64,000 nt of DNA from the NCBI GenBank assembly GCA_947474755.1, contig CANJJE010000002.1:248001-312000 (forward strand). Reading direction: 5' to 3'. Shown here one piece after another: positions 32,320 through 44,135 of this stretch; within the stretch, counting starts at the first letter, position 1; each line of letters begins with the position of its first letter. The stretch comes from Burkholderiales bacterium (GTDB taxonomy: Bacteria > Pseudomonadota > Gammaproteobacteria > Burkholderiales > Burkholderiaceae_C). The notes beneath the pieces were generated by a model. That model was not told where the DNA came from. It saw only the letters and a program-made list of their open reading frames with translations, and did no database searches. A program made the translations under genes and the position numbers.

Positions 32320-33932
32320 ATACGGCCATCCACGCGGGCAGCACGCCGCCCCTGGGCGAGGAGCGGCGGAACGAGCACCACAGCGGTGGTGTGCGGCGGC
32401 GTGCCGCCGACATCCTCGTGCCGCCACGCAGCCGCGAGCCTCTGCCGTCGCTCAGCGACTGGTCTTTCGAACTGATCGATCGCTACCACGATGCGATCCG
32501 GGAAACCGCCGAAAGCTTCGGCCTTGATACCTATCCGAACCAGCTCGAGATCATCACCGCCGAGCAGATGATGGATGCGTATGCATCGGTCGGCATGCCG
32601 GTGAACTACCGACACTGGAGCTACGGCAAGGAGTTCATCTCGACCGAGAAGAACTATCGCCGCGGCCACATGGGTCTGGCCTATGAGATCGTCATCAATT
32701 CCAACCCCTGCATCAGCTACCTGATGGAGGAGAACACGATGGCGATGCAGGCGCTGGTCATTGCGCACGCTGCCTACGGCCACAACAGCTTCTTCAAGGG
32801 CAACTACCTGTTCCGCATGTGGACCGATGCGGGCTCGATCATCGACTACCTTGTCTATGCGAAGAACTACATCGCCGAGTGCGAGGAGCAGCACGGCCTC
32901 GACGCAGTCGAAACCCTGCTCGACAGTTGCCACGCCCTGATGAACCACGGCGTCGACCGTTACCGGCGCCCCAGCCGGAAGAGCCTGGCGCAGGAACTGG
33001 CTGCGCGCAAGGACCGCGAAGCCTACGCTCAGCGGCAGGTCAACGAGATGTGGCGGACGCTGCCGCGCAAGGCGGGGCCGGCCGCCGAAGAGACCGAGGT
33101 GCGCCGCTTTCCTGATGAGCCACAGGAAAACCTGCTGTACTTCATCGAGAAGAATGCGCCACTGCTTGAGCCCTGGCAGCGCGAGGTCGTGCGCATCGTG
33201 CGCAAGGTCGCGCAGTATTTCTACCCGCAACGGCAGACGCAGGTGATGAACGAAGGCTGGGCCACCTTCTGGCACCACCACCTGCTCAACACGATGTACG
33301 ACCGCGGTTACCTCAGCGACGGCGTGATGATCGAATGGCTGAAGTCGCACACCAATGTGGTGTACCAGCCACCGGTGGGCCACAGGGCCTACAGCGGCAT
33401 CAATCCGTATGCGCTGGGCTTTGCGATGTTCACCGACATCAAGCGCATCTGCGAAGCGCCCACGCAGGAGGATCGGCAGTGGTTCCCGGCGATTGCCGGT
33501 GGTGACTGGCTGGAAACGCTGGACCACGCGATGCGCAACTTCAAGGATGAGAGCTTCATCGGTCAGTACCTGTCGCCGAAGCTGATGCGCGATTTCCGCC
33601 TGTTCGCGATCCACGACGACGAGAAGGAAGAAGAACTCGAGGTGGCTGCCATCCACGACGATGCTGGTTATCGACGCCTGCGCGAATCGCTGTCGCGCCA
33701 GTACGACCTGGGCGAGCGCGAGCCCAACATCCAGGTCTGGAGCGTCAACCTGCGTGGCGATCGCTCGCTGACCCTGCGCCACACGCAGCACAACGACCGG
33801 CCGCTGAACGACAGTACGCAAGAGGTGCTGAAGCACGTGGCCCGGCTCTGGGGCTTTGGTGTGCACCTCGAAAGCGTCAAGGCCAGCGGCGAGATCAGCA
33901 AGCGCTGGACGGTGAGTGCGCCGGACAACTGA
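32316..33932 (+). CDS. spoVR: SpoVR family protein (YcgB-like)
   Basis: 538 residues from ATG 32316, overlapping DUF444 by 4 bp. SpoVR family signatures: DWSFELIDRYHDAIRETAESFGLDTYPNQLEI, HWSYGKEF, the NSNPCISYLMEENTMAMQALVIAHAAYGHN region and GWATFWHHHLLN..YD. Family members are conserved in the prkA operon of many proteobacteria and in Bacillus spore formation. The molecular activity is not known. The His-rich HAAYGHN and FWHHH segments suggest metal binding, an inference. Confidence 0.94.
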   Translation: MNTAIHAGSTPPLGEERRNEHHSGGVRRRAADILVPPRSREPLPSLSDWSFELIDRYHDAIRETAESFGLDTYPNQLEIITAEQMMDAYASVGMPVNYRHWSYGKEFISTEKNYRRGHMGLAYEIVINSNPCISYLMEENTMAMQALVIAHAAYGHNSFFKGNYLFRMWTDAGSIIDYLVYAKNYIAECEEQHGLDAVETLLDSCHALMNHGVDRYRRPSRKSLAQELAARKDREAYAQRQVNEMWRTLPRKAGPAAEETEVRRFPDEPQENLLYFIEKNAPLLEPWQREVVRIVRKVAQYFYPQRQTQVMNEGWATFWHHHLLNTMYDRGYLSDGVMIEWLKSHTNVVYQPPVGHRAYSGINPYALGFAMFTDIKRICEAPTQEDRQWFPAIAGGDWLETLDHAMRNFKDESFIGQYLSPKLMRDFRLFAIHDDEKEEELEVAAIHDDAGYRRLRESLSRQYDLGEREPNIQVWSVNLRGDRSLTLRHTQHNDRPLNDSTQEVLKHVARLWGFGVHLESVKASGEISKRWTVSAPDN

Positions 33933-34070
33933 CGCACTGCCCTCCATGCTGATGCACGGCGGCTCAAGAGTGGTGTTTCTTCCCCGGGCGAAGCAGGCCC
34001 TGTCTTGAGGCATCATCCTGCCCCGATCCGGCGCAATGAGCCGGGCTCACTAACCAGGCAGGTCCACCCC

Positions 34071-34652
34071 ATGTCGAACCGACTCACTCAGATCGCTACC
34101 CGCACGGGCGACGATGGCACCACTGGCCTGGGCGATGGCAACCGGGTGTCGAAAGACAGCCTGCGGGTGCATGCGATGGGCGATGTCGATGAGCTGAACT
34201 CTCAGCTCGGCGTGCTGCTGGCGGAGCCGCTGCCAGGCGACGTGCGCGAGCTGCTGGTGGGCATCCAGAACGAGCTGTTCAACCTGGGTGGCGAGCTGTC
34301 GATCCCCGGCTTCGAGCTGTTGAAGACCGCTGCCGTGATTCAGCTCGATGAGGCTTTGGCGCACTACAACGACCAGTTACCGCGCCTGAAGGAGTTCATC
34401 CTGCCAGCCGGCACGCGCAGCGCGGCACTCGCCCATGTGGCGCGCACCATCGCGCGCCGTGCCGAGCGTGCAGTAGTGGCGCTGGCCGCTGGCGAGGCCG
34501 TTCGCGCCGAGCCTCGGCACTATCTGAACCGGCTGAGCGACCTGCTGTTTGTGCTGGCCCGGGTGCTGAATCGCGCCAACCTCGATGGCCTTGGCGGAGA
34601 CGACGTCTACTGGAAAAGCGAGCGTCTCGCCCAGCAAGACGCCGCCGAATAG
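34071..34652 (+). CDS. Cob(I)yrinic acid a,c-diamide adenosyltransferase (PduO type)
   Basis: 193 residues; ATG 34071 gives the usual MSNRLTQIATRTGDDGTTGLGDG start, and the frame upstream is not family-like. Also present: RVSKDSLRVHAMGDVDELNSQLG, the trimer-forming ARTIARRAERAVVAL segment and LNRLSDLLFVLARVLN, so the PduO-type ATP:cob(I)alamin adenosyltransferase. It makes adenosylcobalamin. No riboswitch was seen in the 138-nt upstream gap. Separate from the metH fragment at 53.8 kb, which also uses a cobalamin cofactor in its full form. Confidence 0.93.
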   Translation: MSNRLTQIATRTGDDGTTGLGDGNRVSKDSLRVHAMGDVDELNSQLGVLLAEPLPGDVRELLVGIQNELFNLGGELSIPGFELLKTAAVIQLDEALAHYNDQLPRLKEFILPAGTRSAALAHVARTIARRAERAVVALAAGEAVRAEPRHYLNRLSDLLFVLARVLNRANLDGLGGDDVYWKSERLAQQDAAE

Positions 34653-34680
34653 AGAAGGCAGCAGCAATATGCCGCCGCCC

Positions 34681-35796
<1,116 letters not shown>

Positions 35797-35843
35797 GTGA
35801 GGTTCCAGGGTGCGGGTCGATTGGAGAGAGGCGAGTGCCCGCG

Positions 35844-37319
35844 TCAGGCGGTGCCGCCAACCGTGAGCCCGTCGAGTCGCAGCGTCGGTTGGCCGACGCC
35901 TACCGGCACACTCTGACCTTCCTTGCCGCAGGTGCCGATGCCGCTGTCGAGGCTCATGTCGTTGCCGATCATGCTGACCCGCGTCAACGCGTCGGGCCCG
36001 TTGCCGATGATGGTCGCGCCCTTGACCGGGTATTGGATCTTGCCGTTCTCGACCCAGAACGCTTCGCTGGCCGAGAACACGAATTTGCCGCTGGTGATGT
36101 CGACCTGCCCACCGCCGAAGTTCGATGCATACAGGCCGCGCTTGAGTCCGGCGATGATTTCCTCTTTTGTCTTGTCGCCCGACAGCATGTAGGTATTCGT
36201 CATCCGCGGCATCGGCACTGCCGCATAGCTCTCGCGGCGGCCGTTGCCTGTGGGCTTGACGCCCATCAGACGGGCGTTCATCGCGTCCTGGATGTAGCCT
36301 TTCAGGATGCCATCCTCGATCAACACATTGCGCTGGCTGGCATTGCCTTCGTCGTCGACGTTCAGCGAGCCGCGCCGGTCGGGCAGCGTGCCGTCGTCGA
36401 GCACTGTCACGCCCTTGGCGGCGACGCGCTGGCCGATCAGGCCGCTGAAGGCGCTCGACCCCTTGCGATTGAAGTCGCCCTCCAGGCCGTGGCCTATCGC
36501 TTCGTGCAGCAGCACGCCGGGCCAGCCGGAGCCGAGCACCACGCTCATCTCGCCGGCTTTCGCTGGCCGCGAGGACAGGTTGGTCAGCGCGGCATTCACC
36601 GCGTCGTTGACGTAGCTCTCGAGCATGCCGTCGTGGAAGTAGCCGTAGCCGAATCGACCGCCGCCGCCGCTGCTGCCGGTTTCGCGGCGCACCACGCCCT
36701 TGATGGTCTGCTCGGCGATCACCGTGACGCTCAAGCGCACCAGCGGACGCACGTCGGCTGCCCGTGTGCCGTCGGCGCGCGCCACCAGCACCACGTCGTA
36801 CTCGCCAGACAGGCTGGCCATCACCTGCTTGATGCGCGGATCCTTTGCCCGCGCCATGCGTTCGACGCGTTCGAGCAGTGCCACTTTCTGCGTGCTGTCG
36901 AGTGATGCGATCGGGTCCATCGGTGCGTACAGCACCCGGCTACCCGCCGGCTTGCTCGTGGTGTTGACCTTGACGCGCCGGCTCTGACCCGCGGAGGCGA
37001 TCGTGCGCACCGTCTGCGCGGCATCCATCAGGGCGGCTTCGGAGATGTCATCGGAGTAGGCGAAGGCGGTTTTCTCGCCAGCCACCGCACGCACGCCGAC
37101 GCCCTGGTCGATGCCGAAGCTGCCGCTCTTGACGATGCCTTCTTCGAGGCTCCAGCCTTCGCTGCGCGTGTACTGGAAGTACAGGTCCGCATCGTCGATG
37201 CGGTGGGTGGCGATCGCCTGGAGGGCGCGCGACAGCGTAGCCTCGGTCAGGCCGAACGGCTCGATCAGCAACTGCTGGGCAACGGCCAGACGTTCGATGG
37301 TGGGTTCGCGCGAAATCAT
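35844..37319 (-). CDS. tldD: Metalloprotease TldD
   Basis: 491 residues from ATG 37319. The catalytic metal motif [11 protein letters not shown] (HExxxH) lies in the middle, after GSGWPGVLL; also present are the N-terminal [22 protein letters not shown] and the C-terminal GGTCGKEGQ region typical of TldD/PmbA. TldD works as a heterodimer with TldE (PmbA), which is not in this window, and is known for microcin B17 processing and CcdA degradation. 47 bp separate it from aroG, on the same strand. Confidence 0.95.
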   Translation of the reverse strand: MISREPTIERLAVAQQLLIEPFGLTEATLSRALQAIATHRIDDADLYFQYTRSEGWSLEEGIVKSGSFGIDQGVGVRAVAGEKTAFAYSDDISEAALMDAAQTVRTIASAGQSRRVKVNTTSKPAGSRVLYAPMDPIASLDSTQKVALLERVERMARAKDPRIKQVMASLSGEYDVVLVARADGTRAADVRPLVRLSVTVIAEQTIKGVVRRETGSSGGGGRFGYGYFHDGMLESYVNDAVNAALTNLSSRPAKAGEMSVVLGSGWPGVLLHEAIGHGLEGDFNRKGSSAFSGLIGQRVAAKGVTVLDDGTLPDRRGSLNVDDEGNASQRNVLIEDGILKGYIQDAMNARLMGVKPTGNGRRESYAAVPMPRMTNTYMLSGDKTKEEIIAGLKRGLYASNFGGGQVDITSGKFVFSASEAFWVENGKIQYPVKGATIIGNGPDALTRVSMIGNDMSLDSGIGTCGKEGQSVPVGVGQPTLRLDGLTVGGTA

Positions 37320-37376
37320 GGTTGCACTTTCAAAGCTTCAATTTCATTGTAGGAGTGGCGCTCGCCTTCTGTAGTT

Positions 37377-38297
37377 TCAAGGGCTGGTCGAGGGCCCCGC
37401 CTTGAGTGCCAGAGCCCGTGCGTAGAGCGCGTTGCGAGGCGCGCCGGTCAGTGATGCGGCCAGCGACACCGCCTGCTTCAGCGGCAACTCGGCCAGCAAG
37501 GTCTGCAGCACCGCATCGTGGCGCGCCGTGGTGTCGGCCAATGCGGCGGGCGCCATGGCATGCAGCACCAGCACGAATTCGCCGCGCAGGCGGTTCCCGT
37601 CGGCCGCCAGCCAACCCGGCAGCGCAGATGCCGGCAGCGTCGCCACGGTTTCGAACTGTTTCGTCAACTCGCGGCACAGCGTGACGGCGCGTTCACCGCA
37701 GGCCTTGGCCAGCTCCTGCGCCAGGGTTTCGATCCGGTGCGGCGCCTCGAACAACACCTGGGTGTCGCCGGCGGTGGCCAGCGCCTTCAGTGCGAGGGCG
37801 CGCTCATTGCCCTTGGGCGGCAGGAAGCCGACGAAGTGAAAGCCGCTGCCGACGGTGTCGCCCGCCACGCTGACAGCGGTGATCGCGCTGCTGGCGCCAG
37901 GGATCGCCACCACCGCGCGACCCGAGGTCGCGACAGCCGCGACCAGCGCCGCCCCCGGATCGCTGATCGCCGGTGTTCCGGCATCGCTGACATAGGCGAT
38001 GCGCTCACCACGCGCCAGCCTCGCGATCACATCGCCCGCCGCCGATCTTTCATTGTGCTGGTGTACAGCCAGCAGCGGTTTGTCGAGCCCCAGGTACCGA
38101 ATCAACGGCGCAGTATGGCGGGTGTCTTCGCATGCCACGGCATCGACCAGCGACAGCACGTGGATCGCACGCAGGGTCAGGTCCGCCAGGTTGCCGATCG
38201 GTGTGGCCACCACATACAGTGTGCCCGCGGGATACTGTTGGCCGCCAGCGGCTGCGGCAGCCGCCTGGAGCAACAGGGAGGCGGTGTTGGTGGTCAC
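37377..38297 (-). CDS. rsmI: 16S rRNA (cytidine(1402)-2'-O)-methyltransferase RsmI
   Basis: 306 residues. [19 protein letters not shown] at the N-terminus, [30 protein letters not shown] and FVGFLPPKG are the classic RsmI motifs. It methylates C1402 in the ribosomal decoding centre. The GTG start at 38297 is weakly supported; later starts up to about residue 20 are possible. As in E. coli, it is divergent from yraN-diaA-dolP, and the start codons of rsmI and yraN appear to overlap. Confidence 0.92.
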   Translation of the reverse strand: MTTNTASLLLQAAAAAAGGQQYPAGTLYVVATPIGNLADLTLRAIHVLSLVDAVACEDTRHTAPLIRYLGLDKPLLAVHQHNERSAAGDVIARLARGERIAYVSDAGTPAISDPGAALVAAVATSGRAVVAIPGASSAITAVSVAGDTVGSGFHFVGFLPPKGNERALALKALATAGDTQVLFEAPHRIETLAQELAKACGERAVTLCRELTKQFETVATLPASALPGWLAADGNRLRGEFVLVLHAMAPAALADTTARHDAVLQTLLAELPLKQAVSLAASLTGAPRNALYARALALKAGPSTSP

Positions 38298-38658
38298 GAC
38301 GAAGGCGGTGGGAGACGGCGGAGAAGCCCGCGCACTGGCACATCTGCTGGCCCACGGGCTCGCGCTCGTGCAACGTAATTATCGGGTCGCTGCCGGGCCG
38401 AACGCCCGCGGCGGCGAAATCGATCTGGTGATGCGCGATCGCGATGGCACGCTGGTGTTCGTCGAAGTTCGCGCCCGCAAGACTCCAGGCTTCGGAGGTG
38501 CTGCGGCGACGGTTGGCGCCACGAAGCAACGCAGCCTTGTGTTTGCCGCGCGTTGCTTTCTCCGGGCACATGCAACGCTGCCGGCCTGCCGTTTCGATGT
38601 CGTCGCCATCGACGGCGATCACGTCGAGTGGCTGCAAGCAGCCTTCGACGCCGGGTAG
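38290..38658 (+). CDS. yraN: YraN family (UPF0102) protein
   Basis: About 122 residues. The family core G-x-x-AE-x-x-A, seen here as [19 protein letters not shown], is followed by [37 protein letters not shown]. This is the endonuclease-like fold with E-x-D-L and F-V-E-V-R-x-R, resembling Holliday-junction resolvases. GTG 38290 is the best start; other GTG/TTG codons are next to it. Function unknown. Head of the yraN-diaA-dolP string. Confidence 0.88.
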   Translation: MVTTKAVGDGGEARALAHLLAHGLALVQRNYRVAAGPNARGGEIDLVMRDRDGTLVFVEVRARKTPGFGGAAATVGATKQRSLVFAARCFLRAHATLPACRFDVVAIDGDHVEWLQAAFDAG

Positions 38659-38729
38659 CCTTCGGGAAGAGCCGTGCGCTACGACCGCGCGGAACCCTTG
38701 CACCAGTTCGGCGTCTATCATCGTCCGAC

Positions 38730-39320
38730 ATGATGGAACAACGCATTCAGCAACAATTTTTCGACAGCGCCGATCTGATGTACGCGGCGGCTGACGTACT
38801 CAGCAAGCCCATTGCCGACGCGGTCGAGGCTGTGATGGGCTGCATCACCGCCGGCGGCAAGTTGATGGTCTGCGGAAATGGTGGTTCGGCGAGCGATGCC
38901 CAGCACTTTGCCGCTGAGTTTGTCGGCCGCTTCGAGCGTGAACGCCCCGGGCTGGCGGCCTTGGCGCTGTCCACCGACACCGCCATCCTCACCGCCATCG
39001 GCAACGACTACGATTTCAGCTCGATCTTCTCGAAGCAGGTGCAGGCGCTGGGCACCCCGGGGGATGTGCTGATCGCCATCAGCACCAGCGGCAATTCAGC
39101 GAACGTGCTGGCCGCCGTCGAGGCCGCCCACGCGAAAGACATGACAGTGGTCGCCTTGACTGGCCGCGCCGGCGGCAAGCTCCGCGCGTTACTGATGGAC
39201 ACGGACGTGCACATCTGCGTGCCTCACGATCGCACCGCCCGTATCCAGGAAATCCATGGTCTGGCATTGCACTGCCTGTGCGATGCGGTCGACCAACAGT
39301 TGCTCGGAGAACAAGAGTGA
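38730..39320 (+). CDS. diaA: SIS-domain protein DiaA (DnaA initiator-associating, GmhA-like)
   Basis: 196 residues from ATG 38730. SIS domain: GGKLMVCGNGGSASDAQHFAAEFVGRFERER, then TAILTAIGNDYDFSSIFSKQVQALG, ISTSGNSANVLAAVEAA, and TARIQEIHGLALHCLCDAVDQ. This is the GmhA/DiaA family. Its place between yraN and the BON lipoprotein matches the E. coli yraN-diaA-dolP order, so DiaA, which promotes timely DnaA initiation, is more likely than a heptose isomerase. Confidence 0.88.
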   Translation: MMEQRIQQQFFDSADLMYAAADVLSKPIADAVEAVMGCITAGGKLMVCGNGGSASDAQHFAAEFVGRFERERPGLAALALSTDTAILTAIGNDYDFSSIFSKQVQALGTPGDVLIAISTSGNSANVLAAVEAAHAKDMTVVALTGRAGGKLRALLMDTDVHICVPHDRTARIQEIHGLALHCLCDAVDQQLLGEQE

Positions 39321-39325
39321 ATCGA

Positions 39326-39958
39326 ATGTCAAAGCTTGCTGCAGCCATGTTGGCCGCGCTCACGGTGTCAACCAGTCTGACCGGCTGCTTCCCATTGCTG
39401 CTGGGCGGCGCGATGGTGGGCGGTACGGCGGTCTACACCGACCGACGCACCTCGGGTACGCAGCTCGAAGACGAGGCGATCGAACTGAAGGCGTCGAATC
39501 GTCTGAGCAAGGAACTCGGTGAACGCGCTCGCGTCAGCGTCTACAGCTACAACCGGCTGGTGCTGCTGACCGGCGAGGTCAGCGGCAAGGCCGACAAGGC
39601 TGACGTGGCACGGGTCGTGTCGGGCATCGACAACGTGCGCTCGATCGTCAACGAGGTGACGGTGGTCAGCGCGCAACCGACCAACACGGTGGTGAGCGAT
39701 GCGCTGGTGACCAGCAAGGTCAAGGCCTCGCTGGTCGATTCGAAGGACATCTTCGCCCAGTCCGTGAAGGTCGTCACCGAGCGTGGCACCGTCTACCTGA
39801 TGGGCCGCGTCACCGAGCGCGAGGCCAATCGGGCCACCGAGATTGCCCGTGGCGTCAGTGGCGTCGACAAGGTCGTGCGGGTCTTCGAGGTGATCTCCGA
39901 AGCCGAGCTTGCCAACATGCAAACCCCGTCCCCACCGCCACCGCGTCCCGAGCGATGA
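39326..39958 (+). CDS. dolP: BON-domain outer membrane lipoprotein (DolP/YraP-like)
   Basis: 210 residues from ATG 39326 (a GTG at 39317 that overlaps the diaA stop is an alternative). The signal peptide ends in the lipobox L-T-G-C with lipidated C21. Two BON domains follow (about 50-120 and 125-195; NRLVLLTGEVSGKADKADVARVV and RGTVYLMGRVTEREANRATEIA). A Pro-rich tail ends the protein. DolP supports outer membrane integrity and binds anionic lipid. Third gene of the yraN-diaA-dolP string. Confidence 0.9.
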   Translation: MSKLAAAMLAALTVSTSLTGCFPLLLGGAMVGGTAVYTDRRTSGTQLEDEAIELKASNRLSKELGERARVSVYSYNRLVLLTGEVSGKADKADVARVVSGIDNVRSIVNEVTVVSAQPTNTVVSDALVTSKVKASLVDSKDIFAQSVKVVTERGTVYLMGRVTEREANRATEIARGVSGVDKVVRVFEVISEAELANMQTPSPPPPRPER

Positions 39959-39994
39959 TTTTCCGGCACCCACCCACCGGGAAGCCACAGGATT

Positions 39995-40897
39995 TCAGCG
40001 CAGGCGGGTGATGAGGCTCGAGGTGTCCCAGCGCTGCCCGCCGGCGGCCTGCACGTCGGCGTAGAACTGATCGACCAACGCCGTGACCGGTAGCCGGGCG
40101 CCATTGCGGCGAGCCTCGTCCAGCACCAGACCGAGGTCCTTGCGCATCCAGTCGACGGCGAAGCCGAACTCGAAACAGCCGTCGACCATCGTCGGGCCGC
40201 GTTGGTCCATCTGCCAGCTTTGTGCGGCGCCCTTGCCGAGAACCCCCAGCACAGCCTTCATGTCGAGGCCTGCCTTTTCGCCGAAGGCGATGGCTTCGGC
40301 CAGCCCTTGTACCAGTCCGGCAATCGCGATCTGGTTCACCATCTTCGCCAACTGGCCTGCGCCGCTTTCGCCCAGCAAGGTCACTGCTTTCGAGTAAGCC
40401 ATCGCGACCGGTTGCATGCGTGCGAATGCCTCCGCATCGCCACCGCACATCACCGTGAGCGCGCCATTGATGGCGCCGAGGTTGCCGCCAGACACCGGGG
40501 CATCGATGAAGTGCAGGCCTAGCGTGAGCGCGCTGGCGCTCAGTTCGCGCGCCACCGCCGCCGATGCGGTGGTGTGATCGACGAACACCGCGCCAGGCGC
40601 CATGCCAGCGAACGCGCCGTGCTTGCCCCCCACCACTGACCGCAGATCATCGTCATTGCCGACGCAGGCGAACACCAGCGTCGCGCCGATCACCGCGTCG
40701 CGCGGCGTTGACGCCGCCGTCGCGTTGAAGGCGCCGTGCGCGCCCACCCATGCGTCTGCCTTCGACGGGCTCCGGTTGTAGACAGTGACCTGGTGTCCGG
40801 CGCGCGCCAGGTGGCCGGCCATCGGGTAGCCCATCACGCCCAACCCTAGAAAGGCAACGCGCTGCGGAGAAATCGGATCGTAGGTTCGTGTGCTCAT
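39995..40897 (-). CDS. NAD(P)-dependent beta-hydroxyacid dehydrogenase (3-hydroxyisobutyrate/tartronate semialdehyde family)
   Basis: 300 residues. Rossmann start VAFLGLGVMGYPMAGHLARAGHQVTVYNR, substrate motif DAPVSGGNLGAINGAL, and the catalytic Lys in GAGQLAKMVNQI. The family oxidises or reduces small beta-hydroxyacids (3-hydroxyisobutyrate, tartronate semialdehyde, phosphogluconate relatives). The glcDEF genes at the far end of the window make tartronate semialdehyde reductase a possible role, but proximity is too weak to decide. Same strand as and after pilU. Confidence 0.88.
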   Translation of the reverse strand: MSTRTYDPISPQRVAFLGLGVMGYPMAGHLARAGHQVTVYNRSPSKADAWVGAHGAFNATAASTPRDAVIGATLVFACVGNDDDLRSVVGGKHGAFAGMAPGAVFVDHTTASAAVARELSASALTLGLHFIDAPVSGGNLGAINGALTVMCGGDAEAFARMQPVAMAYSKAVTLLGESGAGQLAKMVNQIAIAGLVQGLAEAIAFGEKAGLDMKAVLGVLGKGAAQSWQMDQRGPTMVDGCFEFGFAVDWMRKDLGLVLDEARRNGARLPVTALVDQFYADVQAAGGQRWDTSSLITRLR

Positions 40898-40964
40898 CGC
40901 CGAATGCTACAGACGCGCACCGAACCAGGCACTGCGACCATCAGGCGCGATCAGGCCACCCCCA

Positions 40965-40985
40965 CGGCACGGGTTTCCCGTGCCG
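40965..40985 (-). terminator. Hairpin after pilU
   Basis: Perfect 9-bp stem CGGCACGGG (40965-40973) / CCCGTGCCG (40977-40985), loop TTT, just past the pilU stop (pilU is read leftward). No U-tract; candidate terminator of the pilTU unit. Confidence 0.45.
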
Positions 40986-40993
40986 ATGGAAAG

Positions 40994-42130
40994 CTAAACA
41001 AGCGTCATGTGCTCGGTGCCTGCCGACAGATCGGTGTTGCGCGCGCGCTGGCTGTTCAGCTTGATCTGCAGCCGCAGGTCGTTGACCGAGTCGGCATTGC
41101 GCAGCGCGTCCTCGTAGGTTACCGACCGAGCCTCGTACAGTTCGAACAGGCTCTGGTCGAAGGTCTGCATGCCTTGCTCGCCCGAACGCTTCATGATTTC
41201 CTTGATCTCGGCCACTTCGCCCTTGAAGATCAGGTCAGAAATCAGCGGCGAATTCAGCATGATCTCGACCGCGGCGACGCGACCCTTGCCTTCCTGGCGC
41301 GGCAGCAGGCGCTGCGAAACCAGGCCCTTCAGGTTCAGCGACAGATCCATCAGCAGCTGCGCACGTCGCTCTTCCGGGAAGAAGTTGATGATCCGGTCCA
41401 GCGCCTGATTGGCACTGTTGGCGTGCAGCGTGGCCATGCACATGTGGCCGGTTTCGGCGAAGGCGACCGCATGCTCCATCGTCTCGCGGTCGCGGATCTC
41501 GCCCATCAGGATCACATCGGGCGCCTGGCGCAGCGTGTTCTTCAGCGCAGCCTCCCAGCCCTCCGTGTCGATGCCGACCTCGCGCTGGGTAACGATGCAG
41601 TTCTTGTGCGGATGCACGAATTCGACCGGGTCTTCAATGGTGATGATGTGGCCGAACGAGTTCTCGTTGCGGTAGTCCACCATCGCGGCCAGCGAGGTGC
41701 TCTTGCCTGAACCGGTGGCGCCGACGAAGATCACCAGGCCGCGCTTGGTCATCGCGATGTCCTTGAGCACCTTGGGCAGGTTCAGCGAGTCGATCGTCGG
41801 CACCGTTTGTGGAATGGTCCGCATCACCAGGCCGACGTTGCCCTGCTGCACGAATGCATTGACTCGGAAGCGGCCGATGCCCTGGGGCGAAATCGCGAAA
41901 TTGCACTCCTTCGTGCGTTCGAATTCGCCGGACTGCTTGTCGTTCATCACCGCGCGCGCCAGCGCTAGCGTGTGCTGGCCGGTCAACGGTTGTGGCGATA
42001 CCTTGGTGACCTTGCCATCGACCTTGATCGCCGGCGGGAAGTCGGAGGTCAGGAAGAGGTCAGAGCCGTTGCGTGACACCATCAGGCGCAGCAGATCGTT
42101 GACGAATTTCGAGGCCTGATCACGTTCCAT
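40994..42130 (-). CDS. pilU: Type IV pilus retraction ATPase PilU
   Basis: 378 residues. PilT/PilU family: SDLFLTSDFPPAIKVDGKV, Walker A GATGSGKSTS, Asp box TIEDPVEFVHPH, Walker B-type DVILMGEIRDRETM and His box HMCMATLHAN. It lacks the AIRNLIRE motif of PilT and has the extra C-terminal tail typical of PilU. PilU assists PilT during pilus retraction and twitching. Follows pilT with a 152-bp gap. Confidence 0.94.
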   Translation of the reverse strand: MERDQASKFVNDLLRLMVSRNGSDLFLTSDFPPAIKVDGKVTKVSPQPLTGQHTLALARAVMNDKQSGEFERTKECNFAISPQGIGRFRVNAFVQQGNVGLVMRTIPQTVPTIDSLNLPKVLKDIAMTKRGLVIFVGATGSGKSTSLAAMVDYRNENSFGHIITIEDPVEFVHPHKNCIVTQREVGIDTEGWEAALKNTLRQAPDVILMGEIRDRETMEHAVAFAETGHMCMATLHANSANQALDRIINFFPEERRAQLLMDLSLNLKGLVSQRLLPRQEGKGRVAAVEIMLNSPLISDLIFKGEVAEIKEIMKRSGEQGMQTFDQSLFELYEARSVTYEDALRNADSVNDLRLQIKLNSQRARNTDLSAGTEHMTLV

Positions 42131-42179
42131 GAGATTTCCTTCGAGTCTTCAGAAGAGCGCCAGCGAAGCGAAGTTCTCC

Positions 42180-42278
42180 CGATCAAGCAACGCCCAGGGC
42201 ACGGATTCCGCGGCCCGTTGCCCCTCGACAGCCGCAAGGCCCCTCGGGGGCGGGAGCGCAGCGACCGGGGGGATGTTC
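42180..42278. repeat. GC-rich hairpin block between pilT and pilU, possible dispersed repeat
   Basis: The 152-bp pilT-pilU gap holds a short stem GCCCC (42239-42243) / GGGGC (42247-42251) and a purine-rich GGGAGCGCAGCGACCGGGGGG stretch. From memory, similar CCCCTCGGGG ... CAGCGAC blocks are common between genes in Burkholderiales. Only a candidate. Confidence 0.35.
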
Positions 42279-42282
42279 GTCA

Positions 42283-43323
<1,041 letters not shown>

Positions 43324-43418
43324 GGGGCTCGATTGAAGGCGGTGACGACGGGCTGGGGACTGCAGCAGCACCAGTCGTGCTGACGTACCGCTGTTATCGG
43401 CAGATACTGACAATCATT

Positions 43419-44105
43419 ATGGCGACGATCGCTGAAAACATACAGGAAGTGCGCCGACGCATCGCTGCGGCCTGCGCGCTGGCCGGGCGCCCCGTGGAGG
43501 CCGTCACCTTGCTGGCGGTGGGCAAGACGTTTGCGGCCGAGACGGTGCGGGCGGCCTTCGATGCTGGCGAACGCAGCTTCGGTGAGAACTATGTGCAGGA
43601 AGCGCTCGACAAGATCGCCGCGCTGGCCGACCTGCGCGGCCACGTCGAGTGGCACCTGATCGGCCCGCTGCAAAGCAACAAGACCCGCTCGGTGGCCGAA
43701 GCCTTCGACTGGGTGCACACCGTAGACCGCCTCAAGGTTGCCAGCCGCCTCAGTGAGCAGCGCCCGGTTGGCCTGCCGCCGCTGCAACTGTGCTTGCAGG
43801 TCAACATCAGTGGCGAGGCGAGCAAGAGTGGTCTGGCCGCCGATGAGGTGCTGGGTGTCGCGCGTGCGGTGGCCGCTTTGCCACGCGTGCGGCTGCGTGG
43901 TCTGATGGCGGTGCCCGCGCCAGCGATCGACGCGGCCGCGCAACGCCTGCCGTATGCGCGACTGCGGGAGTTGCTCGCCGTGTTGCAGCGCGATGGCCTG
44001 GACGTCGACACCCTGTCGATGGGCATGACGGCCGATCTGGAGGCCGCCATCGCCGAGGGTGCCACGATCGTGCGCGTCGGCACCGCGATCTTTGGCGCGC
44101 GCTGA
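43419..44105 (+). CDS. yggS: YggS family PLP-binding homeostasis protein (PLPBP)
   Basis: 228 residues from ATG 43419. VTLLAVGKTFAAETVRAAFDAGERSFGENYVQEALDK holds the PLP-binding Lys; the HLIGPLQSNKTR, LQVNISGE.SKSG and LSMGMTADLEAAIAEG segments are family signatures. It binds PLP and buffers vitamin B6 and amino acid balance; it has no known reaction. Usually next to proC; here putA comes between. The usual Ser before Lys is Gly (VGKT). Confidence 0.94.
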   Translation: MATIAENIQEVRRRIAAACALAGRPVEAVTLLAVGKTFAAETVRAAFDAGERSFGENYVQEALDKIAALADLRGHVEWHLIGPLQSNKTRSVAEAFDWVHTVDRLKVASRLSEQRPVGLPPLQLCLQVNISGEASKSGLAADEVLGVARAVAALPRVRLRGLMAVPAPAIDAAAQRLPYARLRELLAVLQRDGLDVDTLSMGMTADLEAAIAEGATIVRVGTAIFGAR

Positions 44106-44135
44106 CCCGGCCTTTGACGCCCCCGGGAGCTTGCG

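Noticed and set aside
29023-32427. 1134-codon minus-strand ORF opposite prkA-yeaH
   Set aside because: An artefact of high GC on the antisense strand of real genes; low-complexity composition, no domain.
33933-34070. Cobalamin riboswitch upstream of the adenosyltransferase gene
   Set aside because: 138 nt is too short and no B12-box (GCCACTG) was found.
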